Assembly (NCBI GenBank): GCA_036337035.1
Contig: JAYZFC010000006.1
Span: 1 to 64,000 of the forward strand
Direction: 5' to 3'
Source: TMED78 sp036337035
GTDB lineage: Bacteria; Pseudomonadota; Gammaproteobacteria; Steroidobacterales; Rariloculaceae
DNA: 64,000 nt
The translations under genes were made by a program, and so were the position numbers. The notes below the pieces were generated by a model. It did no database searches. It was not told where the DNA came from and saw only the letters and a program-made list of their open reading frames with translations. Positions 44,196 to 53,706 of the stretch are shown here, piece by piece (position 1 is the first letter of the stretch; each line of letters begins with the position of its first letter).

Positions 44196-44776
44196 AAATC
44201 TGTGGTCTGAATTCAATAGAAGCAATAGATAGCGCTTTATCTAGCGGAGCTGATGCCCTAGGATTTGTTTTTGCAAATTCTCCACGAAAAGTCTCGCCTA
44301 CAGAGGCTCTATCTTTATGTAAAAATTTACCTGATACAATAATAAAAGTTGCAGTAACAAAAAATCCTACTAAAGAACTTTTTAATGAAATTTGCAATGT
44401 TTTTAACCCAGACTGGATCCAGGGAGAAGCAGATGATGTATTATTACATCAATCAGAAAATAGACCACTTCTATTGCCTGTTTTTAGAGATAATCAACCT
44501 ATTAAAAACAAATACCCTACAAGAATATTATTTGAAGGGCCAAATAGTGGAAGTTCAGAGATTGCTAATTGGAAAAAAGCATCTGAGATAGCAGGGAAAA
44601 CGGAAGTAATTCTTGCTGGTGGTTTAGATTTAACTAACGTCGAAAAAGCTATTAGAATAGTATCTCCTTGGGGGGTTGATATTTCATCAGGAGTGGAAAG
44701 CGCCCCAGGAATTAAGGATCCAAAAAAAATTAAGGATTTCATTAACTGTGTCAGAATTATAGAGAGAGCTAAATGA
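44186..44776 (+). CDS. trpF: Phosphoribosylanthranilate isomerase
   Basis: A TIM-barrel isomerase. It opens MFIKICGLNSIEAID with the catalytic Cys, and has LGFVFANSPRKVS and VILAGGLDLTNV near the end with the general acid region. 196 residues. The start is TTG at 44186, inside the end of trpC; AGGA at 44172-44175 is a suitable ribosome site and the family N-terminus begins exactly here. ATGA overlap with trpB. Confidence 0.93.
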   Translation: MFIKICGLNSIEAIDSALSSGADALGFVFANSPRKVSPTEALSLCKNLPDTIIKVAVTKNPTKELFNEICNVFNPDWIQGEADDVLLHQSENRPLLLPVFRDNQPIKNKYPTRILFEGPNSGSSEIANWKKASEIAGKTEVILAGGLDLTNVEKAIRIVSPWGVDISSGVESAPGIKDPKKIKDFINCVRIIERAK

Positions 44777-46035
44777 AACAAAATAATGAACATAAACTTT
44801 TATTAGAAAAGCTTCTAAAAGGTAAATTTCCTGATAAAGAAGGTAGGTTTGGTCCTTATGGAGGAAGGTATGTTCCTGAAACATTAATGCCAGCAATAAA
44901 TAGATTAACTGAAGGTGTTTACAAAATTCTTCCATCAGAAAGCTTTAAGAAGAGGCTCTCTCATGAGCTTAAAGTATGGGTAGGAAGACCAACAGCATTA
45001 ACAAACGCTAAAGCGCTTTCGGAATCTTGGGGTTCAGAAATTTGGTTTAAGAGAGAAGATCTAGCACATACAGGAGCTCATAAAATTAATAATGCTATTG
45101 GGCAAGCAATACTAGCACAGGAATTAGGAGCATCAAGAATAGTTGCTGAAACTGGAGCTGGGCAACATGGCGTTGCTTCAGCAGCTGCATGTGCAAGATT
45201 AGGTCTTCCATGTACAGTTTATATGGGACAAATTGATATAGAAAGGCAAGCTCCTAATGTAGAGCGAATGCAAAGCCTCGGTGCTGAAGTGATTCCTGTT
45301 AAATCTGGCGATAGTACATTAAGGGCAGCGATTGATGAGGCAATGAGAGATTGGGTTTCAGATCCAGTAAATACACACTATATAATTGGCTCTGCTGTTG
45401 GAGCACATCCATACCCATACCTTGTACGCGAGCTTCAATCCATTATAGGACGAGAAGCAAGAATGCAAATAAAAGAAGCTGCTGGCCTTCCCCAAGCTGT
45501 ATTTGCTTGTGTTGGAGGAGGTTCTAATGCTATTGGGCTTTTCCATCCGTTTCTTGCTGATGAAAATGTAAAACTTATGGGTATAGAAGCTGGAGGCAAA
45601 GGATTAAAATTGGGCAATAATGCTGCGACATTGAGTTCAGGAGGCAAAACTGGCGTCCTTCATGGAGCTCAATCTATATTACTTTACGATGATAATGGAC
45701 AAATACAAGAAACACACTCTATATCAGCTGGATTAGATTATCCTGGAGTTGGCCCAGAGCACTCATTCCTCCATCATGTTGGTAGAGTTGAATATCAAAA
45801 TGCAACTGATAGTGAAGCATTAGAAGCTCTAAAGGAGTGTTGCTTACTAGAAGGTATCCTACCTGCTCTAGAAACATCACACGCTTTGGCAGGCGCTAAA
45901 AAATGGTCAAACCAGAATAAAGGTAGCAGAATATTAATTGGTATATCAGGAAGAGGAGATAAAGATATGCCTATTTTAAGAAAACATATTAGAATATCAA
46001 CTAATCGAAGCGGTAAACCAAATGTTGCCGCATGA
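44773..46035 (+). CDS. trpB: Tryptophan synthase beta chain
   Basis: PLP enzyme that joins indole and serine. The Schiff-base lysine is in HTGAHKINNAIGQA (about residue 99), with ETGAGQHGVASA, the phosphate-binding GGGSNAIG and SAGLDYPGVGPEH. 420 residues, slightly long because of a 25-residue N-terminal extension before GRFGPYGGRYVPETLM. It overlaps trpA by 14 bp. Confidence 0.96.
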   Translation: MKQNNEHKLLLEKLLKGKFPDKEGRFGPYGGRYVPETLMPAINRLTEGVYKILPSESFKKRLSHELKVWVGRPTALTNAKALSESWGSEIWFKREDLAHTGAHKINNAIGQAILAQELGASRIVAETGAGQHGVASAAACARLGLPCTVYMGQIDIERQAPNVERMQSLGAEVIPVKSGDSTLRAAIDEAMRDWVSDPVNTHYIIGSAVGAHPYPYLVRELQSIIGREARMQIKEAAGLPQAVFACVGGGSNAIGLFHPFLADENVKLMGIEAGGKGLKLGNNAATLSSGGKTGVLHGAQSILLYDDNGQIQETHSISAGLDYPGVGPEHSFLHHVGRVEYQNATDSEALEALKECCLLEGILPALETSHALAGAKKWSNQNKGSRILIGISGRGDKDMPILRKHIRISTNRSGKPNVAA

Positions 46036-46783
46036 AATACTTGAAAATGCACTAGCTGATTCTAATGGCTCAGCTTTAATTCCATTTATCACAGCTGGCT
46101 ACCCAACATGTGAAAGCTTTCTTACAAACTTAAAAGAAATAAGCAAAGTAGCAGATGCTATTGAAATAGGCGTGCCATTTACAGATCCACTTGCTGATGG
46201 AGTTACTGTTCAAAAAGCAAGCTTGAAAGCTCTAAATAATGGGGTTAGTTTATCTTGGATTTTTGATCAATTATCAAAAATAGATTTTGAAATTTCATCT
46301 CCATTATTACTTATGAGCTACCTTAATCCACTCTATGCATTTGGTTTTGATAGATTAGCACAATATGCAAAAAAAAATAATGTAAGTGGTTTTATAGTTC
46401 CAGATCTACCATATGAAGAATGCTTACCCTTAAAAGCATCGCTTGATAAAGAAGGAATAGCATTAGTTCAGCTGGTTAGCCCTGAAACTCCAGTATCTAG
46501 ATTAGAGAATATTTGTAAACATAGTAAAGGTTTTGTATATGCAGTAACTAGAACAGGGATTACTGGAAAAGAGACTTCATTGCCTAAAAACTTAACAAAA
46601 TACCTAGACCTTGTTAAAAATATTTCATCTATTCCTGTTTGTGCTGGATTTGGTGTAAGAAATAGCGAACAGGTGAAACTTATTTCAAAGCATGCTGATG
46701 GTGTAATAGTAGGATCAGCTCTACTTGAAGCAATTGAAAAGAATAAAGATCTCATTAAATTCTTACAGGCCTTAAAGAAATAA
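46022..46783 (+). CDS. trpA: Tryptophan synthase alpha chain
   Basis: Cleaves indole-3-glycerol phosphate to indole for the beta chain. It has ALIPFITAGYPT, the catalytic Glu in AIEIGVPFTDPLADG, the second catalytic Asp in GFIVPDLPYEE, and YAVTRTGITGKE and CAGFGVRN. 253 residues. Its stop is followed at once by the ATG of the DUF2007 gene, completing trpEGDCFBA. Confidence 0.96.
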   Translation: MLPHEILENALADSNGSALIPFITAGYPTCESFLTNLKEISKVADAIEIGVPFTDPLADGVTVQKASLKALNNGVSLSWIFDQLSKIDFEISSPLLLMSYLNPLYAFGFDRLAQYAKKNNVSGFIVPDLPYEECLPLKASLDKEGIALVQLVSPETPVSRLENICKHSKGFVYAVTRTGITGKETSLPKNLTKYLDLVKNISSIPVCAGFGVRNSEQVKLISKHADGVIVGSALLEAIEKNKDLIKFLQALKK

Positions 46784-47101
46784 ATGATAAAATTACATAC
46801 TAGTGAGTCTATTTTTTATATAAAGCATCTAGAAAATATACTTAATCTTAATGGTATTGATTGCTTAATTAAAAATGAATATCTCTCAGGTGGATTAGGT
46901 GAAATTCCATTTATAGAATGCTTACCTGAGTTATGGCTCATTGATGAAAGTAAACTTGAATACTCAAAAAAAATAATTTTGGAAAATAATATGATTAATA
47001 AAGTGAATTCAGAATGGTTATGTGAAATTTGTAATGAAAATAATGATCCTCAATTTCTAATTTGTTGGAGCTGCGAAACTACTAAAGAATATGAAGAATA
47101 A
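46784..47101 (+). CDS. DUF2007 protein with C-terminal zinc ribbon
   Basis: A 105-residue protein. Residues 1-65 match DUF2007, a small ferredoxin-like fold proposed to bind signals (LHTSESIFYIKHLENILNLNGIDCLIKNE). The tail EWLCEICNENNDPQFLICWSC is a four-cysteine zinc ribbon of the RanBP2-like pattern. The ATG follows the trpA stop with no spacer, so it is probably translated with the trp operon. A regulatory or protein-binding role is possible; none is known. Confidence 0.8.
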   Translation: MIKLHTSESIFYIKHLENILNLNGIDCLIKNEYLSGGLGEIPFIECLPELWLIDESKLEYSKKIILENNMINKVNSEWLCEICNENNDPQFLICWSCETTKEYEE

Positions 47102-47828
47102 TTCTGAAATAACTGCCTGTGTTCTAATTTTAGGGAATGAGATATTATCTGGTAAGACTCAAGATACAAATTTGAAATATCTTGGCCTAGAGCTAGCAAA
47201 GCTAGGCATAAAACTCTCTGAAAGTAGAGTGCTTCCAGATGAAAAAGAAATTATTATTTCAACACTAAATGAATGCAGAGAAAAATATACTTATGTATTT
47301 ACAACTGGTGGTATAGGTCCAACTCATGATGATATAACAGCTGAATGTGTAGCAGAATCTTTTAATATAAATCTTGAAATAAGCAATGATGCTGTTGAAA
47401 AGATTATGAGTAATCCAAAAAAAAATTACAAATTAAATGAAGCGAGATTAAAAATGGCTACATTACCATCTGGAGCAAAATTAATTGATAACCCTTTAAG
47501 TTATGCTCCAGGATTTATGATAGAAAATGTTTACGTTTTAGCAGGCATACCAATTGTTGCTAAAGCTATGTTTGAAACATTTAAGAATGAACTTAAAAAA
47601 AATAGTCCTATAGAATCTGAAAGCATAGATATTTATATGAGAGAAGGTGATATAGCAAATCCACTAAGCTTAATAGCAAAAAAATATACTAGCGTAGATA
47701 TAGGAAGCTACCCATTCTCTAATGATGGAAAATATGGAGCCTCGATTGTTGTAAGAGGCAGAGATAAAGCATTAATTAAAAATGTAATAAATGAAATTAC
47801 CAACACATTTAATAAAACTATCTCATAA
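47091..47828 (+). CDS. CinA-like molybdopterin-binding domain protein
   Basis: A 245-residue protein of the COG1058 MoCF-fold group. Motifs are VLILGNEILSGKTQDTN, VFTTGGIGPTHDDIT, MATLPSGAKLIDNPLSYAPGF and VLAGIP. It equals the N-terminal half of CinA without the C-terminal nicotinamide-nucleotide amidase (PncC) domain. It overlaps the DUF2007 gene by 11 bp and ends in an 11-bp convergent overlap with ubiB. Relatives may hydrolyse ADP-ribose or related nucleotides; activity here is unproven. Confidence 0.85.
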   Translation: MKNNSEITACVLILGNEILSGKTQDTNLKYLGLELAKLGIKLSESRVLPDEKEIIISTLNECREKYTYVFTTGGIGPTHDDITAECVAESFNINLEISNDAVEKIMSNPKKNYKLNEARLKMATLPSGAKLIDNPLSYAPGFMIENVYVLAGIPIVAKAMFETFKNELKKNSPIESESIDIYMREGDIANPLSLIAKKYTSVDIGSYPFSNDGKYGASIVVRGRDKALIKNVINEITNTFNKTIS

Positions 47829-49434
47829 CTCTATTAAAATAGATTAATGCGCTAGCAATTAAAATAACATAACCTACCCAAATTGGATTCAGATCAAGAA
47901 TCAACCAAGAAAAACCTGAAATAAAAAATAAAATAGAAGATAGCAGGCTTGACTCTGCTTCTGCTTGTCTAACCTTATGATTATTTAAATTCTTGCTTTC
48001 TTCTTGTATCTCTTGACTTTCTAGATTATATTTTTGAATAAAGGTTTGAAATAAAGTAGGCAATTGTAGGAAATCTTCACTCATTTCTGGCCATTTTTTG
48101 ACTATTTCTTTTATGTGAGCTTTAACACTTGTTCTCTCTTTCATCCAATTCTCAAGAAAAGGCTTAGCTGTGTCCCATAAGTCTAAATCTGGGTATAGCT
48201 GCCTGCCTAATCCCTCAATATTCAAAAGAGTTTTTTGTAGAAGCACTAGCTGTGGCTGAACCCTCATATCAAATTTTCTAGCTGTATCAAAAAGCCTCAT
48301 AAGAACTAATCCAAAAGAAATTTCCCTCAAAGGCTTATTAAAAATTGGTTCACATACTGACCTAATAGCTGCTTCAAACTCATCAACCCTAGTATCTGGC
48401 GGAACCCATCCAGAATCAACATGAAGTTTTGCAACTCTATAATAGTCATTATTAAAAAATGCTAAGAAGTTTCCTGCAAGGTAATGCTGATCTCTTTTAC
48501 TCAAGCTACCTACTATCCCAAAATCAATAGCAACATACTTGGGCTCATCTGGATGTTTATTATCTATAAAAATATTTCCTGGATGCATGTCAGCATGAAA
48601 AAAATTATCTCTAAATACCTGAGTAAAGAAAATTTCAACACCATTTTCTGCTAACTTCTTTATATCTGTTTTAGACTTAACTAGAGACTCGATATCACTT
48701 ATTGGCACACCTACAACTTTCTCCATAACCATTATATTTTTTCTGCAATAGTCCCAATAAACTTCTGGCACATATAACATACCCGAACTATGAAAATTTC
48801 TTTTTAGTTGATTAGCGTTAGAAGCTTCTGCCATAAGATCTAATTCTTTATCAAGAGTCTTTTCAAATTCTGATACTACTTCCATTAATCTTAATCTTTT
48901 TCCTTCTTTCCAATACTTATCTATCCCTGAAGCTAATAAATATAAAAGATCAAGATCTTTTTCAATTTGCTTTCTAACGCCAGGTCTTAGAATTTTAACT
49001 ACTACTTCCTCTCCTGTTTTTAACTTAGCATCATGAACTTGTGCAACAGATGCTGCAGCTAGAGGCTCTCTTACAAATTCTTTAAATACCTCACCTATGG
49101 GCTTTTTATAAGTATCTTCTAAAATAGAAATACTCTCTTCAGGATTAAAAGGCGGGACTTGATCTTGTAACTTAACTAGCTCGTTTATTACTTCTCTTGG
49201 AAAAATATCTCCTCTAGTAGAAATTGCCTGTCCAAATTTAACAAAAATTGGTCCCAGCTCTTCTAATGCCTTCCTAACTCTTATACCTAAAGAATCATTA
49301 CTGCTCTTTCTAGGAATAATTCTTAAAATATGATAAATGGGGCTAAATATAAGCTTCCATAACAAAATATCTAAGTCGTGCTTAAATAAAATCTTTTGAA
49401 TAACTACAATTCTTAAAATTAATCTTAATTTCAT
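47818..49434 (-). CDS. ubiB: Ubiquinone biosynthesis protein UbiB
   Basis: An atypical (ABC1/ADCK) protein kinase-like ATPase needed for ubiquinone synthesis. The KxGQ motif is in FVKFGQAISTRGDIFP near residue 70; the nucleotide-binding region has AAASVAQVHDAKLKTGEEVVVKILRPG, the catalytic loop FHADMHPGNIF and VAIDFGIVG. Two C-terminal helices (LFFISGFSWLIL and VGYVILIASALIYF) anchor it in the membrane. 538 residues. It ends the ubiE-ubiJ-ubiB cluster as in E. coli. Confidence 0.95.
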   Translation of the reverse strand: MKLRLILRIVVIQKILFKHDLDILLWKLIFSPIYHILRIIPRKSSNDSLGIRVRKALEELGPIFVKFGQAISTRGDIFPREVINELVKLQDQVPPFNPEESISILEDTYKKPIGEVFKEFVREPLAAASVAQVHDAKLKTGEEVVVKILRPGVRKQIEKDLDLLYLLASGIDKYWKEGKRLRLMEVVSEFEKTLDKELDLMAEASNANQLKRNFHSSGMLYVPEVYWDYCRKNIMVMEKVVGVPISDIESLVKSKTDIKKLAENGVEIFFTQVFRDNFFHADMHPGNIFIDNKHPDEPKYVAIDFGIVGSLSKRDQHYLAGNFLAFFNNDYYRVAKLHVDSGWVPPDTRVDEFEAAIRSVCEPIFNKPLREISFGLVLMRLFDTARKFDMRVQPQLVLLQKTLLNIEGLGRQLYPDLDLWDTAKPFLENWMKERTSVKAHIKEIVKKWPEMSEDFLQLPTLFQTFIQKYNLESQEIQEESKNLNNHKVRQAEAESSLLSSILFFISGFSWLILDLNPIWVGYVILIASALIYFNRVMR

Positions 49435-49435
49435 A

Positions 49436-50032
49436 CTAGTACTTATTTTCCATAGAGATATTTCTGAATTCTAAAATTTTTCTTTCTGCATCATCTCTTA
49501 ATAAATCTACTGCATCATAAAATTTATTAGCTTCAGCTATAGTCGGCAGAGACTTATTTTCTTCTTGGAGAAATTCTTTAATATTAAGAAGCAGTTTTTT
49601 ATGGATTTTTCTACGAAAATCAATAGTATTATTAATAAAATCTATAGAATGATAAGTAAAAAAATCTCCAAAAATTTCAGATAAGTAGAATTCAAAATCT
49701 GGCTTTATTAAATTAAGCAAGGTATAAATATCATCTAATACGCTAGCGTCACCGTCAATTGATACTCTATCCAATTTCTGTCCTTTTGAGCGTAAAAATG
49801 ATAATAATGAAATTGGGCTTCCCGATAAAGTGACATGAGCCAGCTCATCAAAGACATTTTTTATAAAAATGTGCTTATCATTAATTATCACAAATATTTC
49901 AATATCTATAATATCTACTTTTATCAATAATACTTTATGTCCTAACTCAGAAATAAAGTTATTGGCTGTAGCTGATCTCAATATTTGACTGTTTAAATAT
50001 TCCTCTAGGGATCTTAATATCTTCTCTTCCAT
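49436..50032 (-). CDS. ubiJ: Ubiquinone biosynthesis accessory factor UbiJ (SCP2 domain)
   Basis: A lipid-binding SCP2-like scaffold of the soluble Ubi complex. The SCP2 strand region is IEIFVIINDKHIFIKNVFDELAHVTLSGSPISLLSFL, with a helical C-terminal half. I use the ATG at 50032 (198 residues); a TTG at 50056 would overlap ubiE by 17 bp. It lies between ubiE and ubiB, the diagnostic context. Its partner UbiK is encoded at 55704-55976. Confidence 0.85.
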   Translation of the reverse strand: MEEKILRSLEEYLNSQILRSATANNFISELGHKVLLIKVDIIDIEIFVIINDKHIFIKNVFDELAHVTLSGSPISLLSFLRSKGQKLDRVSIDGDASVLDDIYTLLNLIKPDFEFYLSEIFGDFFTYHSIDFINNTIDFRRKIHKKLLLNIKEFLQEENKSLPTIAEANKFYDAVDLLRDDAERKILEFRNISMENKY

Positions 50033-50039
50033 TATTTTT

Positions 50040-50804
50040 TTATATTCTATAACCAATATGTAAAGATACTATTCCAGCGGACAAATTATAATATTTACAA
50101 TTTACAAAACCCTGATCTTCCATCATTTCCTTCAAAATATCTTGATTAGGATGGCGCCGAATTGACTCTACTAAATATTCATAACTATTTTTATCACTAA
50201 GCACTAACTCTCCAATCTTTGGTAATACTTTAAAACTATAAAATTCATACAGCCTTTCTAAGAGACCTAAATTAGCTTTGGAAAACTCTAAAACTAGCAG
50301 CCTTCCTCCTGGCTTAATAACTTTATACATAGATGATAAAGCTAAAGACTTATCTGTTACATTCCTTAGACCAAAACCAATAGTTACACAGTCAAATATT
50401 GATCCATGAAATGGCAGACACTCTGCATCCGCCTGCATAAATGACATGTTTCTAAAGATTCCAGAATCTATAGCCTTATCCCTACCAATCTTAAGCATAT
50501 TGGAATTAATATCAGTAGCTATTACTTTACCTTCATGACCTACTTGTCTAGCTAAACTAATTGCTAAATCACAACTACCAGCTGCTACATCTAGGGCAGA
50601 ATTGCCTAATCTCAGTCCTGTATTATTTAAAGCAAACCTCTTCCATAACCTATGTAAACCAAAGGACATTATGTCATTCATAAGATCATATTTTTGGTGA
50701 ACTGAATCAAAAACAGAATGTACTCTTTTTTTCTTCTCTTGCCACCTTACTTTCTCAAATCCAAAGTCAGTTAAAGGTTTTTCTTTCAGATCTCTATCTT
50801 CCAA
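50040..50804 (-). CDS. ubiE: Ubiquinone/menaquinone methyltransferase UbiE
   Basis: SAM-dependent C-methyltransferase of ubiquinone synthesis. It shows VFDSVHQKYDLMNDIMSFGLHRLWKR, the SAM site ALDVAAGSCDLAISLA, IGFGLRNVTDKSLAL, and VLEFSKANLGLLERLYEFYSFKVLP. 254 residues. It overlaps the DUF971 gene by 11 bp and leads into ubiJ and ubiB. Confidence 0.96.
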   Translation of the reverse strand: MEDRDLKEKPLTDFGFEKVRWQEKKKRVHSVFDSVHQKYDLMNDIMSFGLHRLWKRFALNNTGLRLGNSALDVAAGSCDLAISLARQVGHEGKVIATDINSNMLKIGRDKAIDSGIFRNMSFMQADAECLPFHGSIFDCVTIGFGLRNVTDKSLALSSMYKVIKPGGRLLVLEFSKANLGLLERLYEFYSFKVLPKIGELVLSDKNSYEYLVESIRRHPNQDILKEMMEDQGFVNCKYYNLSAGIVSLHIGYRI

Positions 50805-51144
50805 TGTTTCTAGTCCTTTCTAGATACCTTTTTGAGTTTTTTTCAAAATTTATTCCAAGCTCGTAAATAAATTGCCAAGTATATATGCCCGTATTATGCC
50901 CGTCATTAAAAATTAATTTAATAGCATACAGACCTATTGGTTTAATATCTGTTATTTCTACATCTTCTTTTCCTAACACTAACGCGCCTTCTCCTCCACC
51001 ATGGCCCTTTACTTCTGCAGAAGGTGAAAAAACTCTTAAATATTTAGATGTTAATAAAAATACTTTTCCATCTGGAAAAATTACTTCTAATTTTTTCTTA
51101 TTTTTATGTAGCTTGATTCTTTTAGGAATATGCGTATCTTTCAT
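50794..51144 (-). CDS. DUF971 protein (gamma-butyrobetaine hydroxylase-like N-terminal domain)
   Basis: A 116-residue stand-alone DUF971 domain. It has IKLHKNKKKLEVIFPDG, LLTSKYLRVFSPSAEVKGHG, KEDVEITDIKPIGLYAIKLIFNDGHNTGIYTW and YELG, all typical. This fold binds zinc in larger enzymes and is linked to Fe-S or quinone genes in others. In many Gammaproteobacteria it sits beside ubiE, as here. Exact role unknown. Confidence 0.88.
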   Translation of the reverse strand: MKDTHIPKRIKLHKNKKKLEVIFPDGKVFLLTSKYLRVFSPSAEVKGHGGGEGALVLGKEDVEITDIKPIGLYAIKLIFNDGHNTGIYTWQFIYELGINFEKNSKRYLERTRNIGR

Positions 51145-51156
51145 ACAAATATAAAA

Positions 51157-52056
51157 CTATTTCTTTGCCCTAGGATGTGACCTATCATATGCCTGAGCCA
51201 AATGCTGAAAATTTAGATGTGTATAAATTTGGGTTGAAGCAATACTAGAATGCCCTAATAGCTCTTGAACAGCCCGCAAGTCTGAACTTGACTCTAGCAT
51301 ATGTGTAGCAAATGAATGTCTAAGCATATGAGGATGAATATTAATACCAAGACCAAGTCTTTCTGACCAAACTTTAAATCGCAGCTGAATTGCTCTAGGA
51401 GTTATCCTAGTTCCTCTTTTAGAAATAAATAATGCTTTTTCATTATTAGATTTTATAAACTCTCTCCTATCAAGCCAAATTTTTATTGCTATAACTGCAT
51501 ATTTACCAACAGGCAAAATCCTAGATTTATTACCTTTACCTAGAACTCTTACCGTTCTATCTACAAGATCTAAATCTAGAATATCTAAGCCTACAACTTC
51601 TGATAATCTTAAGCCCGAGGAATAAAACAACTCTAGAATCGCCCTATCTCTTACAATTAAGTCATCATTTCCTTCTAAAGAAAGCAAGCTTGCAACTTGG
51701 TCAGCATCCAAAGTTTTTGGCAGTCTTCTTGGTATTTTAGGAGCTTGTATATTTTTTGCAGGATTTAAATCTATAATATTCTGATTGACAAGAAAATCTA
51801 GAAAGCTTCTAACAGAAGAGAGTCGTCTAGCAATTGTTTTTGGTGCTAGACCTTGACGATGGCAGCTCGACACATAACCTCTAATTAAATATTCATCCAT
51901 TTTATGAATTTTATCAGTCATAGTGCTTAAGAAAATTATAAATACGCTAATATCTCTACTATAGGCATCTATTGTATGGGATGAAAACCTCCTTTCGACA
52001 GTAAGCTTATCTAAAAACTGATTCTTATATTTATCAAAATATGCAATATTATTCAT
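51157..52056 (-). CDS. xerC: Tyrosine recombinase XerC
   Basis: Site-specific recombinase for chromosome dimer resolution at dif. Catalytic residues are Arg in YSSGLRLSEV, Lys in VLGKGNKSRI, HxxR in HPHMLRHSFATHMLESS, His in LLGHSSIASTQIY and the nucleophile Tyr at the end of that segment. An N-terminal SAM-like DNA-binding domain precedes it. 299 residues. XerC rather than XerD is supported by the dapF-DUF484-xerC order. Confidence 0.95.
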   Translation of the reverse strand: MNNIAYFDKYKNQFLDKLTVERRFSSHTIDAYSRDISVFIIFLSTMTDKIHKMDEYLIRGYVSSCHRQGLAPKTIARRLSSVRSFLDFLVNQNIIDLNPAKNIQAPKIPRRLPKTLDADQVASLLSLEGNDDLIVRDRAILELFYSSGLRLSEVVGLDILDLDLVDRTVRVLGKGNKSRILPVGKYAVIAIKIWLDRREFIKSNNEKALFISKRGTRITPRAIQLRFKVWSERLGLGINIHPHMLRHSFATHMLESSSDLRAVQELLGHSSIASTQIYTHLNFQHLAQAYDRSHPRAKK

Positions 52057-52762
52057 TGCTGTCTATAAAATTAGAAATAATAATATAAATAAGGTCGCCT
52101 AAACCAGATAAAATATCCACGCTTTGATTAGGATTAAAATAATCCTTCTCCATACTTCCAATTGCTAGAAAACCTAACATTATTTGATCTCCTACAGGAA
52201 TAAGCGCAGCTGACCTTATTATTGGATCGCTTCCAAACAGATATGTTGCATGCTCTGCTTTTATTTCTCCACACTTTGGTGAACCTAAATCAATAAATTT
52301 AGAAAAATAATCTAATTTTTTATCTTCTCTATTAAAGTATTTTATAAACTTATTGCTCTTAGTGGTTAGATTTTTTTTTCTAAGGTCATCACTAATCATT
52401 AATACAGAAGATGCTATAGAAAAGTCATTATGTAAAAAGCTGTTAATTAGCTCCAGCCTTTCAGATAAATTATTAGTCTTTAATTGATTAAAATATAGTT
52501 TTTGTATTTTTTTTATAAATAAGTCATTTTTTTTTCCTATAGAAATCAAATCAGCTAGCTTATTCTTATAATTAGCATTCTGATCACGAAGTAAGCTAAC
52601 CTGATGCTCTATAAGAGAAATAGAGCCTTTAGGCTGATTATGATTAAGATTTACTTGTTCTAATATGTGAGGATTCTCATAAAAAAAATTAGGGTGCTTC
52701 TCTAGATAGATCACTATATCTTCCAGTGAGATATTTTCTTTATTAGAGCCCTGATCAGACAT
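52049..52762 (-). CDS. DUF484 family protein (GAF-like)
   Basis: A 237-residue cytoplasmic protein. The N-terminus has EDIVIYLEKHPNFFYENPHILEQV and then SISLIEHQVSLLRDQNANYK, a coiled-coil stretch, followed by a GAF-like domain (ALIPVGDQIMLGFLAIGS, DYFNPNQSVDILSGLGDLI). These are the DUF484 hallmarks. It overlaps dapF and xerC by 8 bp each, so the three are translationally coupled. Function unknown, although its link to XerC is widespread. Confidence 0.9.
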   Translation of the reverse strand: MSDQGSNKENISLEDIVIYLEKHPNFFYENPHILEQVNLNHNQPKGSISLIEHQVSLLRDQNANYKNKLADLISIGKKNDLFIKKIQKLYFNQLKTNNLSERLELINSFLHNDFSIASSVLMISDDLRKKNLTTKSNKFIKYFNREDKKLDYFSKFIDLGSPKCGEIKAEHATYLFGSDPIIRSAALIPVGDQIMLGFLAIGSMEKDYFNPNQSVDILSGLGDLIYIIISNFIDSNE

Positions 52763-53585
52763 AATCTATATCTCCTTCATAACAAATATTTGCCTCTCCT
52801 GTTAGCCATAATTGCTCTTCCAAGCTAGGCCAATGAACCTCTAAAACACCTCCAGACATTATTATTCTTAATCTTAAATTTAAATTATAAAGTTTTATTC
52901 CTATCGCGGCGGCTGCTGCTGCTCCAGTTCCACAAGCAAGAGTCTCGCCAACACCTCGTTCAAAAACACGAAGAGCTAGCTCCTTTTTATTCTTTATTTT
53001 CATAAATCCAACATTTACGCTCTCTGGAAAACGATTCTTATCGTTCTGCATATAATCACTTATAACATTAAGATCGCATTCCTCTAGGCCATCATCAATA
53101 ATGACGGCATGCGGGTTTCCCATAGACAAAACTGAATAATCTAAGACACAGCCATTTATGCTTGCTTTATGAATACTTTTATTATCATTATAAAAATATG
53201 GGAGCGACTTTGGGCGGAATTCAGGAATGCCGAGCGAAGTGGTTATTCTATTATTATTTATTAATGAGGCATCTACCTGCCCTGATAAAGACTCTAATTT
53301 AATATTTTTTATATTATATTTATGTGTTAAATACCTAGCTACACATCTAGCGCCATTACCACACTGCTCTGCTTCAGAACCATCTGCATTAAAGGTCGTG
53401 TATCGTGCATCAAATTTATTGCTAGAAGGCTCTTCAATAATCATCAGCTGATCAAAACCTATTCCAGAACTAGAATTTGACCATTTTCTTATTGTTTCAA
53501 GACTCGGCAAAGGTGTATTTTTAGGCCATTCAATAAGCATAAATAAATTACCGCAGGCGTCCATCTTTGTATATTTTATGCTCAT
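52755..53585 (-). CDS. dapF: Diaminopimelate epimerase
   Basis: Converts LL-DAP to meso-DAP for lysine and peptidoglycan. The two catalytic cysteines are in NADGSEAEQCGNGARC and GVGETLACGTGAAAAAA. The N-terminal KYTKMDACGNLFMLIE differs slightly from the common HGLGNDF form but keeps the Asn. 276 residues. It leads the dapF-DUF484-xerC unit. The frequent upstream neighbours lysA and lptM are absent; 121 bp separate it from the divergent parA gene. Confidence 0.95.
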   Translation of the reverse strand: MSIKYTKMDACGNLFMLIEWPKNTPLPSLETIRKWSNSSSGIGFDQLMIIEEPSSNKFDARYTTFNADGSEAEQCGNGARCVARYLTHKYNIKNIKLESLSGQVDASLINNNRITTSLGIPEFRPKSLPYFYNDNKSIHKASINGCVLDYSVLSMGNPHAVIIDDGLEECDLNVISDYMQNDKNRFPESVNVGFMKIKNKKELALRVFERGVGETLACGTGAAAAAAIGIKLYNLNLRLRIIMSGGVLEVHWPSLEEQLWLTGEANICYEGDIDYV

Positions 53586-53706
53586 AATCTAATAAGATAA
53601 CATCAAATAGAACAAATATAATTAAAATCTCATATATGACATATTTTTTCTATCGAAATATCTTAATAATTAGACTTATAGCATTGTTATGTATTAAAGT
53701 TAGAGG

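Noticed and set aside
45358..45647. Opposite-strand open frames inside trpB (and similar ones inside coxA, dctM, recG, trp and gpsA genes)
   Set aside because: They mirror strongly conserved genes, have no family motifs and no ribosome sites; they are coding shadows.
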